A DNA stretch of 64,000 bases, taken from positions 806,001-870,000 of the forward strand of contig JAJKFH010003493.1 in NCBI GenBank assembly GCA_023333565.1, in the 5' to 3' direction. This document shows, piece after piece, positions 25,449-36,345 of the stretch. Each line of letters begins with the position of its first letter. The stretch's first letter is position 1. A program made the translations under genes and the position numbers. The notes under the pieces are model-generated. The model did no database searches, was not told the DNA's origin, and saw only the letters and a program-made list of their open reading frames with translations. This DNA is from Puffinus mauretanicus. Lineage: Eukaryota; Chordata; Aves; Procellariiformes; Procellariidae.

Positions 25449-26459
25449 CTACACAAAAAAAATCCCACAAATCCTTCTCCTTTCCCTATGCTTTCTTAAT
25501 GTATTTCACTAAATTTTGTACAAGAAATCAAAAAAGAAACAGTCAAACAGTGGGAAAGCCTATATTTGAGCAAGTTCTGAAGACCTTTAGCTACAGAAGT
25601 AGTTAAATTTCCAACTCTTAAATACTCCTAAGTAAAAGATGAGCAGTTTGAGATTAACACTGAAGTAAAACTAAAAAGCTTAGTCAGAAAAGGGTAATGG
25701 AACTTTAGCTGCTTTTATCATATTAGCATATGGAAGTTCAAACTTGTTGCAACTAATGAGAATGAGTTAGCATGCTCAGGACCAGACCCTGCTGTCTTCC
25801 CTTAGCTGGAAGGCTACCAGAACACATTGTCCTGACAGTCAACAGATCTATCTAGCTCATATACCTTGATTATATACTGCTAAAGAATAATAAAATATTA
25901 GACAACTAGTTCAGAGCATTCCACAAGTGAAGACAGTGCTTATGGCTCAGGATATGGTAGTTTTTGAATTGAGATAATTTAACGTTTTCAGAGAGCTACA
26001 AGTTATGAACATTTCTACAGTGTATTTTTACATTTTAACAGAATAAGTTTGTTACTGGACATAACAATAATACTTATACAACATAAAGACTTACTATAAG
26101 AAGGCTTATCAGATGACAGAACATGCGAGGCTACTTATCCGTAAGTCATTAACCTATACGGTAATTTAAATGAAGAGTTATATAAGACAGTGAAAGTATT
26201 TCACAAGGAAAGAAAACATAATTAGCCATAAGAATTCTGTCTGTGGAGTCAAGCGAACACGAAGAACAATTTGCTGTCATAGCACATTGCAATTTTCTGA
26301 GGGTATTGCTAGCTCTTACCATCATCTTCTGCTGTAATCCTTGAAGTTAACAGTAGACAGACCATCATTTTAATTTAGGAGACATTTGACAGACAAATTA
26401 AGCCAGATAATAAAAATATTTCTTACCCAGCTTATGAATTTCGTAATACTAATAATTAC
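25449..26459. other. Non-coding stretch between candidate exons
   Basis: This is AT-rich DNA. A strong minus-strand donor-like site (complement of CTCTTAC near 26312) is present, but no exon in phase was found. Confidence 0.4.
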
Positions 26460-26545
26460 ATGTGTTTCTTTATCATACTGAAAATATCTGACCGTGTTTC
26501 CTCTGGCCCATTTGCACCATAACCTAATTGTTCTGCAGAAGAAAA
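26460..26545 (-). other. Candidate minus-strand coding exon A (unidentified gene)
   Basis: An 86-nt minus-strand segment follows an ATTCAG acceptor and is open in the frame that a minus-strand ATGCAG first exon at 28117-28112 would set (reading FSSAEQLGYGANGPEE...). It ends at a weak donor, CACAT before GTAATT. A stronger alternative donor, AAGCTGG before GTAAGAA at about 26426, would need a different frame or a non-coding role. Low confidence because one site is weak and the family is not recognised. Confidence 0.25.
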
Positions 26546-26550
26546 CTGAA

Positions 26551-27729
26551 TGCATACATGAAACAGGTAAGAAAAAAGTAAAAATAAATGTCAATTAAAA
26601 GAAGAAATGCTTAATTAGCTTGATTCCATACTTACTAAGCCAGTGGCAAAACTCAGGTGATACTCTAAGGTTCCTCCCCCCGTCCTCGATTCCTTTATAA
26701 TCCAAAACCTGTTTCTCTACAAACTGTAATAGAAGTTTGTAAATTGCCGTATTTGGAATGGCAATGCTGTGGTGCCTTGAAGTTTATGCATTTTGCTGAC
26801 TACATTCTCTGTCAGAACAGTGTTTCCTTCAGTCATAAAAATGACTGACCATTCTAAAGGAAAGTGTTTACCACCAAATTAGTTCTGGACAGACCTCTTT
26901 CCGTTTCCTTTCTCTTCTCATTCACACGCATATTTACCTCCTGGCAACATCAAACAAAAGTAAAAATATGACTTCTAAGAACCTTTTCAAGTCATTTGTA
27001 AAATTGTAAAAAGCTTCAGACAGACAGTTCTTTCTAGCCTACTTTGATACATAGAACAAGCCTGATGGACATAAGTATTTTAGCTACGTAGAAAGAAAAG
27101 TTAGTGAAATTTCCCGAACGCAAATAGGGGCTAATTTTTGTTTTAAATCTCAAAACAGAGAAGGACAAAGTAGATATATCTACAAATAATAGTCATCTAA
27201 GCACAAACAATAAATGTTTAATTTTAACATATAAAACAATTTAGCATTTCAAAATCTATAGGCATTAAGGGGACAACAAAAGAAATTTAGCTGAACTGAA
27301 TTCAGTAGAAGGTTTGCCATTGGTTTTTCAACAAAAAAACCCAACTACTTAAACTATAGATGATGAAAGTTCGAACTTCAATATTTTATATTTTTAGCCC
27401 CTTTAAAGTACTTTCTTTCTAACAGGAATTAAGTTTTTCATCTGCCAAAGCATCTATCCTCTGCAAGGATTCACCATTTCAACTAACATGAGTTCCAAGG
27501 CAGCAGCATTAGAACTGAGCAAGATACATGGATCTACTGTGATTAAAAATATTCTTCAGCTCTGAAATCCTCCGAGGAGCTTGCTATCACGGCTAATACA
27601 CTGCCAGAAGGGCTTTTTAGGCAGAAGAAAGTGGAAAACAAAACACAACAAAACCAAACCAAACCAGACACTAAGTTCCTATCTACAACCACTTCTTCCT
27701 TCAACCTGTTACGGTTCTGGATGAGGGAA
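26551..27729. other. Non-coding stretch leading into the CpG island
   Basis: The sequence is AT-rich until about 27700, where composition changes abruptly. No gene, RNA or named repeat is seen. Confidence 0.5.
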
Positions 27730-28680
27730 AAGATGGGGGGGTTTCGCGACGAAACCAGCGCCTTTCCGAACTGCGGGCGCGCCCGCTCCCCTCAGGGCTG
27801 GGAGGGAGCCCGCGCTGGGGCTGCGCCCGCAGGCTGACCCGGCCCCTCTCCGCCTGCCCGGCCAGGGGCTGCCCCGCATAGGGGCGAGCTGCTCGTTTCA
27901 GAGGGGAACCGAAGCGGGCGCGGTACCTGCGGTATTCCAGCAGCACCCATCGCCTCGAGGAAAACCGCACCCGAGCAGCAGAGGGGTGCGGACGTGGCCG
28001 CAGCCGTTTCCACTGAGGGGAGGTGGGTGAGTTCGCGGCGTTGCGACCCTCCCTTCCCGCCGCCGACGCCCTCGAGCCGCCTAGCTCACAGACAAACCGG
28101 GCACCACTAACCTGCATGGCCTACTCTCCTCCCGCCCCCCGTAGCCGGCCAACGGAGCCTTTGAACAAGCCGGTCCCGCCGCCGCCTCAGCGAACCGCCC
28201 TTCGCAAGCGCCTCAGCTGAGCGCAGCCCAGGCTGAGGGAAAGGGGCGCAGCGCCCGCGCCTCGCGCCTCCTGACAGAATTTCCCGCCAAACGCCGCGGC
28301 AGGCGCGTGGTCGGCTGGGCGGCCGCCCCGCCGGCGGCAGTGGGGCTCGGCAGCGCCGCTCTGCTCGCCCGCTCGCCCTCTCCGCCGCCCCGACACGCGG
28401 TCTCAAGCTTTCCCCCGGGCTCTGTGGGGGATTTCTTAAGCTGTTAAGGGGCTCGCTGCTCCCGTCAGGCAGCGCCCGTCCTTCGGTGGCGGCGGCTGGG
28501 GCCGGCGGGTTGTGAGGGAAAAGGCGGCGCCTCGGCCCGGCTGTTGATCCGGTCGGCAGCCTTAGAGCTTGTCAGCTTCTTAACTTCCAGCTTCATCTTC
28601 TTCGCTGGCAGCTGGGTAAGACAGTTATTAGACAGAAACACGTCTTCATAATCTTTTCCACTCCAGGACCCGCTGGCGCC
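27730..28680. promoter_or_regulatory. CpG island 1 with splice donors facing both ways
   Basis: CpG density and GC content rise sharply and then fall back to AT-rich DNA, the usual mark of a vertebrate promoter. Facing right, GGCAGCTGG is followed by GTAAGACAG (intron start 28616). Facing left, on the minus strand, ATGCAG is followed by GTTAGTG (28117-28110) and CCGCAG by GTACCG (about 27920). This suggests divergent transcription from around 28200-28500. Overlapping long frames in this block reflect the lack of AT-rich stops. Which genes are served is unknown; one could be a minus-strand gene using candidate exons A and B. Confidence 0.7.
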
Positions 28681-31600
28681 CAAGGCAGCAAGCCCTGCCT
28701 TAGTAAAAACTAGTTTTACACCTCTTTCTCAAATCCTTTTTTCCTAAACGTTTAGAAATTATTCTGGTTTTTTGCTACTGCAATAGGAAGAAAATGACTA
28801 ATGCATACCGTAAGGTTCAAAAGAAAGATGTTCTCTTTTGCTATAGTGTCTATAAAGTGTTTGTTCCTTTTTATTCACAGCTTGGTTCGTTAATAGTGTC
28901 GCCCACATCTGTCCCTCATGCAGTACTGAACTTGTATGGGGTTTTTTTTCAGTCATGGTTTTCTTAAGGGACTGAAAATACCTCAGAATTAACTGTCGGA
29001 AATGTACCCCCTTTGATAAGAAAATAAAGGTGGGCTTTGCTTTTCTTTCGTTCTTGGTCTTCACTTACTGTTTGCCAGTCATAAAATTACCCGGTTATGC
29101 TTCTGCATTTTAATTCTTAACAAAAATCCTAATAAAGTAATGAAGTATAAACATATCCTAAATTATTTCCCCAAGAGAGACCTATTTTTTTTATATATAT
29201 ATATGTATGTATGTATGTTTGTCTTATCAAATCCTTCCTTTCATATCCTTAATAAAGAGGCCCTGTAACAATAGCCAGGACAGAACAAGCTCCACCTGCC
29301 TGACTGAGTCATCAAAAACACGGAGATTTACCTTCCAGCATGTTCTGCTGTCTGCCAAGATAGCCAGGTAAAAAAGTATCAGCCTAGTCATCTTGCAAAG
29401 TTTAGCAATTTTGGTAAGGGGTGCGTTGTACTTACGTTTTTGCATAGCCCAGAGTTTTCCAGAGGGTGTTACTGCTTGGACTTTTTTTTTTCCCCCACAT
29501 CTAATAAAGGCCTTGGTTTTGTTAGAAATCCATAAACAATGGACATCAGAAATCATGTTGTAAAGTGTTGTGGTTTGGGGTTTTTTTTCACTTTTTTCTA
29601 CCTCTAAGCTAGCTACTGACCTTGAACAAACCCATACTGGTTGAAGTCCTGATTCTGCTTACCACACTTCATGGGTGTAGAGCTATGTTCCCACGTCTCT
29701 CTCCATAAGACATACTCTGCAGACAGGAGGATTCTGCACGTCCACTCTTAAGGTGTTTGAAGGATTAATGGAGTGGTCTCCTGTTTTGCATAGGTCTGTG
29801 TTATATGCTATTTCTCTCTGAAGGACTTTAGCTCATTTGGTAGGAATTTTTATTGTGAGTAGCCTGGAGATCCTTGATGAGTTGATGAAACTTAATATTG
29901 TAAAAATAGCTTCAATCTAATGGGTGTCTGAAGAAAAAGTATGCTGTAACTTTGAAAACTATATTCAGTGCTTCAGTTTGAGTGGTATATCTTGAAAAAT
30001 AAAATGACTGACTCTTGTAGAATAATTTATGCTTAATATAATATGGAAGGTTAACCTATAACTAAAATTCAGCAAATGCCTTTTGTATTTAAATGTTACT
30101 TGTGCTTTATCAACAGTCTAGAGAAATTCATGGCAAGGATTTTAATTGCATATATTAGTATTTACTACTTCCAAATTGTTATTGTAATGCAATACAATGT
30201 GTCCTACCTTGACTGGTACAGAAGGATTGCAAAGAGAGTGTAAAGACTACTAAGGCATTACCTTTGTGCAGAACATGCTTTATGATCTTTGTGCTGCTTC
30301 TGTACGATGTCAAGTACAGGAAAGCATCTGAGGGGAGCAATTATGACTTATTTTTGTATTTGCAAGGATTTGCACTGTATGAGGAGAGAGTAAAACTTAT
30401 GATTACTCATATTTATTTTGGAGGCTAAACTAATCTGAATGAATAGATGGGAGTGTTTAAAACAGCTTTTGCATCTGCCAAAGTGAGTCTAACTTAATAT
30501 GTTTTATAGCATGCTGATTTTTATATCATGTTCATTTTCTTCTAATGATATACAATAAAATTTTTGTATCCTGCTAATTACACATTATTGAAATCACACG
30601 TAATAGGAATAGTCAAGAGAATTCTACAAAGTACAGGGAGTAAGCTGTTCTAGGCGCATACTTCTAATGCATCAGAGTTATTTAGTTGTCGTCTGGAGCC
30701 TTAACATTTCTGAATCTTCTATCTTCTATTTACAATTTTCTAGAGGAAAATCTGATGTGGTTTGGTTTAATATACCTTATACTAAACAACTATATTTTAT
30801 TGCTGATCAGTGTTTTTTTCCAGTGTTTCTTCCACAAAGTTTAACTTTTCTGTTTTGTAATAAAACACACAGTCTTTCTGTAAATCTGAAACACAAGCTA
30901 TGGACTCAGTTTCTTTAAGGGACATACCTCTCTGGTGGGACATCAAACTGGAATGTATTTAGTACTGAAAAGTTACTAGTCTCAGTTAAGAGACACCTTT
31001 TGACACCAGATGTTCGGCCCACATCCCTGTGGCCATTTGTTGTGTTGAATTATTTGCAAGAGTTTGAAAAGATTTGGGATTTGGTTTTAGCAGGGTTTTC
31101 TTGTTTCGTTTTAAAAGTCCAGTATTCTGGTTCTGCGGGCTTATCCTTGTGCCTGGCAATATGTTGCAGTATATGTGCTTAACATGTGCTGGAATTAGAA
31201 TGTCAAACTGAAGTACTGAGAAATGTCTTGCTAGTTAGGTAATAATGCTTGGTAGCTTGCAAGATCGAGGCTGGACAGCTTACAAAGAGCTATGTAACAA
31301 CATGATGGTGCTTTAAGAAAAATCTGTCAATCTAATGGTACATTTCATTCTCTTTTTTTTTTTTTTTAAATTGCATAGTTGTTCAACAGAAACATTGTAT
31401 GCCCACGTGTAGCTGAACTACATATGTTTTTACACTTTATAATTAGCTTTTTAATCCGTACCCTGTACTAGTACTTTCTGTATAAATGGAGTGATAATAA
31501 ATTAGTTTTTCTCTCTTAAGAAATTAAAGTATCTGTTTTTTTCAGAAAAGGTAACTGACACCATGAACTGTTGTCCACTTAAATATTCAACATTTCAAAG

Positions 31601-32770
31601 GAAAAAAACAGGCTCTGTACTGTGGGATGAATTATGACATTAATTCTAATATTACTGTCTTTAAGCTGGTTTTAGATGTATACCACCAGGTTTTACAATA
31701 TTGGCCATTGTTTGGGGCTGTTTTTTTTTAACTGCTCTGCATATATGATCCCAACTGTAATTTTTAATGGGAAAAAGACTATGAATTAAATGCATGGATA
31801 AAAATAAATGTGATAATTAATCTATTAATGCTATTCACAAAAATAGTGTACATATTTGATAGCCCAAATCCTTATATGCTTTTGTTCTGGATTTCGTAAT
31901 GGCACTACTTCAAATCAATGCTAATTTATCTAATAAAACCTCTGTTCTGTAACTTAATGACATACAAACACATTTGTATCCATGCCATATCAATTATTAC
32001 AGAGAGGTGTTAACTTGGAAATGGTATTTTTTGGACTTTAAACGGAGGACACTGCTTTCGATAAGAAGGATTTTAAATACAGCTGAAAACAGAGCACTGT
32101 ACTACTTTGGCTCATAAAAAAGCAAAGTTGATATCTAACCTAAACTTCTGGTGAAAATCTTAATAATGGTAGTATGATGAAAACTTTAAAAAATTGTTTT
32201 GAGGTCTATAAACACGATTAATGGAGATCTTGGTTTTGGGGGTTTTTTGTGTTGTTTTTTTTTAATGACATTCTTGTCCAAACAACAATTCCCTACCCAC
32301 AGCAGAGTGTGAGGTCCTCTTTCCATTTGGTCTTTAAGTATTTAAGGAGTACACAATATTGCAATACTCTTCCATATATGGATCAATTTGACATGCTAAT
32401 ACACTTCCCTTGCTCCAGCTGATTTTGTGGCACAGTTGCAAAAGGCCCTTTGGGGCTCGGCTGGAGAGCTCTCGTAACATGAAAGCAAACTGCTTGGTTT
32501 TTTAGCACGAAAGGAAACTCCTGTTAGTTTTAAATTAGTCTTGAGGAGTACAGCTGCTCTCCCCTGTAGATCTACATTGGACTTGTTGAATCAGCTTGTT
32601 TTTATCCCTAAAACTGAGGTCCTGAACTGCGATTTGGATTTATTCTTGCTTCACTTTGAACTTGGTTGAGGAAAAAAACCCAGCTGCGTTTTCGTCGGAT
32701 GAGGTGACACAGGGTGATGGGGTCGCCCGGCTGCAGCGGGAGACCGTCTGCTGCCCTTCGCCTCTGCCCT
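28681..32770. other. AT-rich non-coding stretch between the two CpG islands
   Basis: No coding exon is supported. It contains a TA/TATG microsatellite at about 29191-29218. Minus-strand frames at 28798-29064 and 29227-29556 resemble nothing known and lack splice context. Confidence 0.5.
29191..29218. repeat. TA/TATG microsatellite
   Basis: A short (TA)n run passes directly into (TATG)n. Confidence 0.85.
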
Positions 32771-32773
32771 TAC

Positions 32774-33300
32774 CTTCGCTTGTTGCAAAAAAAAGGAGTA
32801 AGGATGTAAAATGTTACACTGTGGCTCGCTAGCCCTTCAATTATGCGCAGGTGTAAACTTCTCAAGAAGCTGGAAATAGTTTAAAAAACGTAAAGGGGGG
32901 GTGGGGGGAAGAAGAAAAAAAAGAAGCCATTCTGTTGGGGCGCGCTCGGAGCGTGTGCGCTCCGTCTGCCGGGAAGCGCTTTCCCCGCCCTCCGTGCTTG
33001 TTGGCGGGGGGCAGCTCCCAGTAGAAGGCGCTGATCTTTGTTGCTTTATTACGGTCCGACTTTGTATCGGGGCGGGGAATTGCACCTCTGAAAGGGGAGA
33101 AGGTTTTTCACACCGCTGTCTGCTGGCGGCGGCGCCCGGCCGCGCAGGTGCCCGTGGAGAGGGGGCGCTGTCGGGCCGCAGACCCGTACCCTTGTCAGAG
33201 GCTGGAAGACCTCCAGCACCGCTCCTATCTGCTCACGCCTCCCGCAGAACCCCGGCCGCCGCCGCCCTGCCGGCCGTGGCTTCGCCTCCCGGGAAGGAGG
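32774..33300 (-). other. Possible minus-strand first exon (divergent transcript)
   Basis: At the left shoulder of the second CpG island the minus strand reads CAAGCGAAG followed by GTAAGGGC, a strong donor (exon end 32774). The segment upstream on that strand has no long conserved frame and would be mainly 5' UTR; the right limit given is arbitrary. In mammals AZI2 is divergently paired with ZCWPW2, which would fit, but no ZCWPW2 coding exon was recognised in the window. Confidence 0.35.
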
Positions 33301-33373
33301 CAGGCGGGGGGCGCTCGGGGGCGGCGGCAGCAGCAATCACCCCCGGGCTCACCCGCTAGGAGCCCGCCCGCCG

Positions 33374-33392
33374 GCATGCCGGGATTTGTAGT
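33374..33392 (-). promoter_or_regulatory. ZNF143/THAP11 (SBS2) site
   Basis: On the minus strand this reads ACTACAAATCCCGGCATGC, which fits the SBS2 consensus ACTACAANTCCCNGCATGC throughout. The motif is typical of CpG-island and bidirectional promoters. Confidence 0.85.
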
Positions 33393-33492
33393 CCGCCCTC
33401 CGTGCCCGGTCAGGCGGCGGAGCCGCCTCTCTCCTTCCGGGAGCAGCGGGCGCCCGTTGGAGGGGGAGAGGGACGGAAGGACGGAGGTCCGC

Positions 33493-33502
33493 GTCACGTG
33501 AG
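33493..33502. promoter_or_regulatory. Extended E-box (CLEAR/USF type)
   Basis: GTCACGTGAG contains the CACGTG core and matches nine of ten positions of the TFEB/TFE3 CLEAR consensus GTCACGTGAC. USF factors bind the same core. Confidence 0.75.
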
Positions 33503-33528
33503 GCGTTTGTTGACTTCCTCGAGCGGCG

Positions 33529-33540
33529 GGGGGCGGGGCT
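33529..33540 (+). promoter_or_regulatory. GC box (SP1/KLF type)
   Basis: A GGGGCGGGGCT-type element sits nine bases before the kappa-B palindrome. Confidence 0.75.
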
Positions 33541-33548
33541 GGCGCCCC

Positions 33549-33559
33549 GGGAATTTCCC
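33549..33559. promoter_or_regulatory. Palindromic NF-kappa-B site
   Basis: GGGAATTTCCC is a perfect 11-bp palindromic match to GGGRNWYYCC-type kappa-B sites, inside the presumed AZI2 promoter. Since AZI2 acts upstream of NF-kappa-B/IRF signalling, it could allow feedback; occupancy is inferred, not shown. Confidence 0.75.
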
Positions 33560-34139
33560 GCGGTGGCGGAGGCCGATACCGCGGCCAGGCCGGCGGGGCG
33601 GAGGCGATGGGAGCCCGAGGGGGCCCGAGCGGGGACCGCGACAGCGACCGCGACGGCCGGCGCTGCCTCTCCGCCGGGGTGACCGCTCCTTACTGACCCG
33701 CTTGGCCCGAGCCAGGCCCAGAGAGGTTGGTCTGGCGCGGGAGAAGGGGGCTGCCGGGGGCACGTCGCTGTGGGCGGCCCCGGCCCCGCGGCCTGCCCCT
33801 CGCGAGGGGTAGCCGGGGGTGCTGGGGAGCTTCGTGCCCCGTTGCCCGGTGGAGCGGGAGCGGTTCCCCCTGGGGACAGAGGCGGTTCTCGCCGATCTTT
33901 CGTTTTTCTTCTTAAAATAGAGCCGTTCTCGTGGGAGGAGCAGGTTGGCAGAGCCGTGCGCGGTGTCCCTGCCGGCTCTGGCTGTACAGGCCAAGTGTCA
34001 CGGGGGAGAGTGGGGCATCCCCCGCTGGGGGACGGTGGGCATAGCTTAAAGGTACTGCTAACGAGTCGGGAGTGGGTCTCAAGTCGACAATAAAATAGCC
34101 AAAAAGCTGCACCTAATAGAGCTGAAAAACTGGGTGAGT

Positions 34140-36199
34140 TCTTAAAGCAGCAATTTGTGCGTTAGTACAGGGGAGCCTGGCAAAGGAAATGAACAAAGTA
34201 GGATTATTGGCACGGGATGTGGAAACAGAAACACGGCAAAATGCTGGAGCAGACTGGAATATAGGTGTTGCAGGCCCTGTTGGTTCGGAAGAAGGGAGTA
34301 CGCAGGAGTGTTGAGATAGTCTTATACGCTGGTGATGGTTTCAACTTTTAAGAAATTACAGCTTTAAATCCTGGTGTTTCACCCGGTAGGGAAATTACTC
34401 TGATCTCCTTAAATAAACCTGTCCCCCAGCAACTTACAAGTGAGAGTGGGTTGGGCTGTAAACTGTTCCAGTGAGTGGTTTTAGGAGCTTTTGCATTTCT
34501 CGAGGAATCCCTTAATTCCCCTGATGTCTTACACTGTGTGTGTGCAGCAGAATCGGCATACTGGAAGCCAACTCTGGAACAAGGGGGCTGAGGGGAGGAT
34601 TGCTGTCATAACAGTCAAGTCTGCTCCAAACATCAGGTGCTCTTCTGAGACAGCTTTTTCTGAGAAGTGTTATTGTGGACTACGGGAAGCATTTAATTTC
34701 CTGTATATTGGTGTGTGATCAAATGCTACTACTGCTAATAATACCAGTTATCTGTTAGCACGTGTATCCTGGAATTTTTGTCATAGGAACCAAAACAAAT
34801 CTAAGATTAGTACTACATTTTGTTCTTCGAATAATTGGTATTTTATAAAAGAACTTGTGACAGAAGTAAGTGTTGATCAGATGATTGCACTATAACAAGT
34901 AGGAGACTATTACCCCAAATTCTAAGCACAATTTTTGAGCCAACAACTCTGAGTGAAGTCAGAAGGCAGAAAACACTGGTTGAGTGAACTCTAGATCAGA
35001 TTATACGAGGGTTTTAGTCACCTCCCCCCCAAAAAAACACATTTTTTTCTAAAACTACTTCCCACTCCCCCCCCTCCACTCCTTGTATGCTACAGTTTAC
35101 AGTTCGGAAAAGTATAAAGTGACAATTGCCAGGATACAAGCTAGATTATGTTTTACAATGAAAATTAAATAGTAAAAGGTTCTTTAAAAGACCAAGGGGG
35201 ATGAAGTGACATCTTTGTGCAGAAAAAATGGGTAATAAATTAGAGGTAATTTTAAGATTGCCTAAATTTCAGCAAATATTCTGATTTGGTTTTCAGTATG
35301 TCTGTTTTCTATGTGATAGTTAAACAGTGGAGAGGGTGTGAAATTATGAGGTCAAATACGTGAACAAACTGTATTTAGTATGCTCAGGGTGGACAAATAG
35401 AATAAGTTCATCTCACAATGTTGGAAAAACTGTACATGAAGTTGCAAATCCAGTAACATTTGTTCTTATGATATCGATAGAAGCATTGAATTGAGGATTG
35501 TGCGTTATGACTGGAAAATGTTAAATGAGGGATGTCTACTTAGGAAATTGAAAACTGCCCTGGAAAAAGTGCAGACCTGTTACTGCACATGCTATCGATA
35601 TCTGAGTTCTTTAGAATAGATTTTGAAGAAAATAAGCGAAAAGGTAGAAGTAAATGGGATAAAATGCAGTGTGGACTTACCTTTTGATACATGTTTTCAT
35701 TCTTTCACAGGTATTTTCTAAACAGAGGAAGTCTAGATAGAGAGTCCATATTCAATAAAATGGTTACAGTGGCAGAGATCCAGTTTGTTAAACTGTTTGT
35801 TAAAATGGCGATGATGGGATTAATACAAGAGTCAGGCTGGTAACTAGCTTGGTAGCAATGGTGGGTTCTGCTGAGGGGGAGTTTTAGAGACTCCATACGT
35901 ATGTGATTTGTCCACAATCAACTTTGCAATCAGTCTTATGTTTTTGTTATATGTTTATACTATAATTGCATTAATTAACTATTATTTACATGATTATATA
36001 ATATTTTTATCTGGAGTTCTTAGAGTATAAAATGGTAGATGCTACTAAAATTTGACAATACATTTGGGGAGAAGTAGTGAAGTTTGAGAAGGGAAGTGAA
36101 GCGTAAGTAACTTGAATATTCAAAGTCATCCACTTACAAGCTGTTATCGGGAACTTGTGTTCAAATGACCAGGTTTGTCTGAAATAATGAGATGTAAAC
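34140..36199. other. Non-coding, presumed AZI2 intron 1 (left part)
   Basis: AT-rich DNA follows the CpG island. No exon or named transposon is seen, and all open frames are short. Confidence 0.5.
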
Positions 36200-36203
36200 G
36201 TGA

Positions 36204-36345
36204 ATACAGAATCATAGAACAGCCCAGGGTGGAAAGGACCTGGAAAAGATCATCTGGTTCAACCTTTTGTGGAATAGGGAACCTAGACAAGATTATCTAA
36301 CACCCTGTCCTTGCACCCTTGTGGCTTGCAAACCTCCAGGTGTTA
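36204..36345 (-). mobile_element. CR1 3'-end fragment
   Basis: GAATCATAGAAC followed by GGGTGGAAAGGACCTGGAAAAGATCATC is the complement of the CR1 3' UTR (GATGATCT...AGGTC.TTCCAACC...GATTCTATG). The segment continues with the CCTAGACAAGATTATCTAACACCC block of older CR1 subfamilies. It is short and 5'-truncated, and differs from the two young + strand copies. Confidence 0.85.

Larger units (their letters stand above)
32930..33990. promoter_or_regulatory. CpG island 2, probable AZI2 (bidirectional) promoter
   Basis: A dense CpG block carries a cluster of promoter motifs between 33374 and 33560: a ZNF143/THAP11-type site, an extended E-box, a GC box and a palindromic kappa-B site. It is the nearest CpG island upstream of the AZI2 start codon and lies on the proper side. 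A + strand donor-like site TGGGTGAGT (intron start 34134) could end the non-coding first exon and splice to the acceptor at 44416. The leftward donor at 32774 points to bidirectional use. No TATA box is obvious. The exact transcription start cannot be read from sequence. Confidence 0.72.

Noticed and set aside
27701..28406. Overlapping frames of 65-138 codons in the first CpG island
   Set aside because: Same compositional cause; only the short ATGCAG start with a donor was kept as an exon candidate.
28465..28683. 72-codon minus-strand frame with an apparent acceptor (TTACCCAG)
   Set aside because: The same bases form a stronger + strand donor (CAGCTGG before GTAAGA), and the peptide resembles nothing known.
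1..32770. ZCWPW2 coding exons expected by mammalian synteny on the minus strand
   Set aside because: I looked for the CW-finger (WxxCxxC..KWR) and PWWP (SWPG-type) codons in reverse complement and found none; the gene may lie further left, be diverged or be lost.
33049..33994. Several overlapping frames of 90-166 codons in the second CpG island
   Set aside because: GC-rich DNA lacks stops; products are Arg/Pro/Gly-rich without any family resemblance, on both strands at once.
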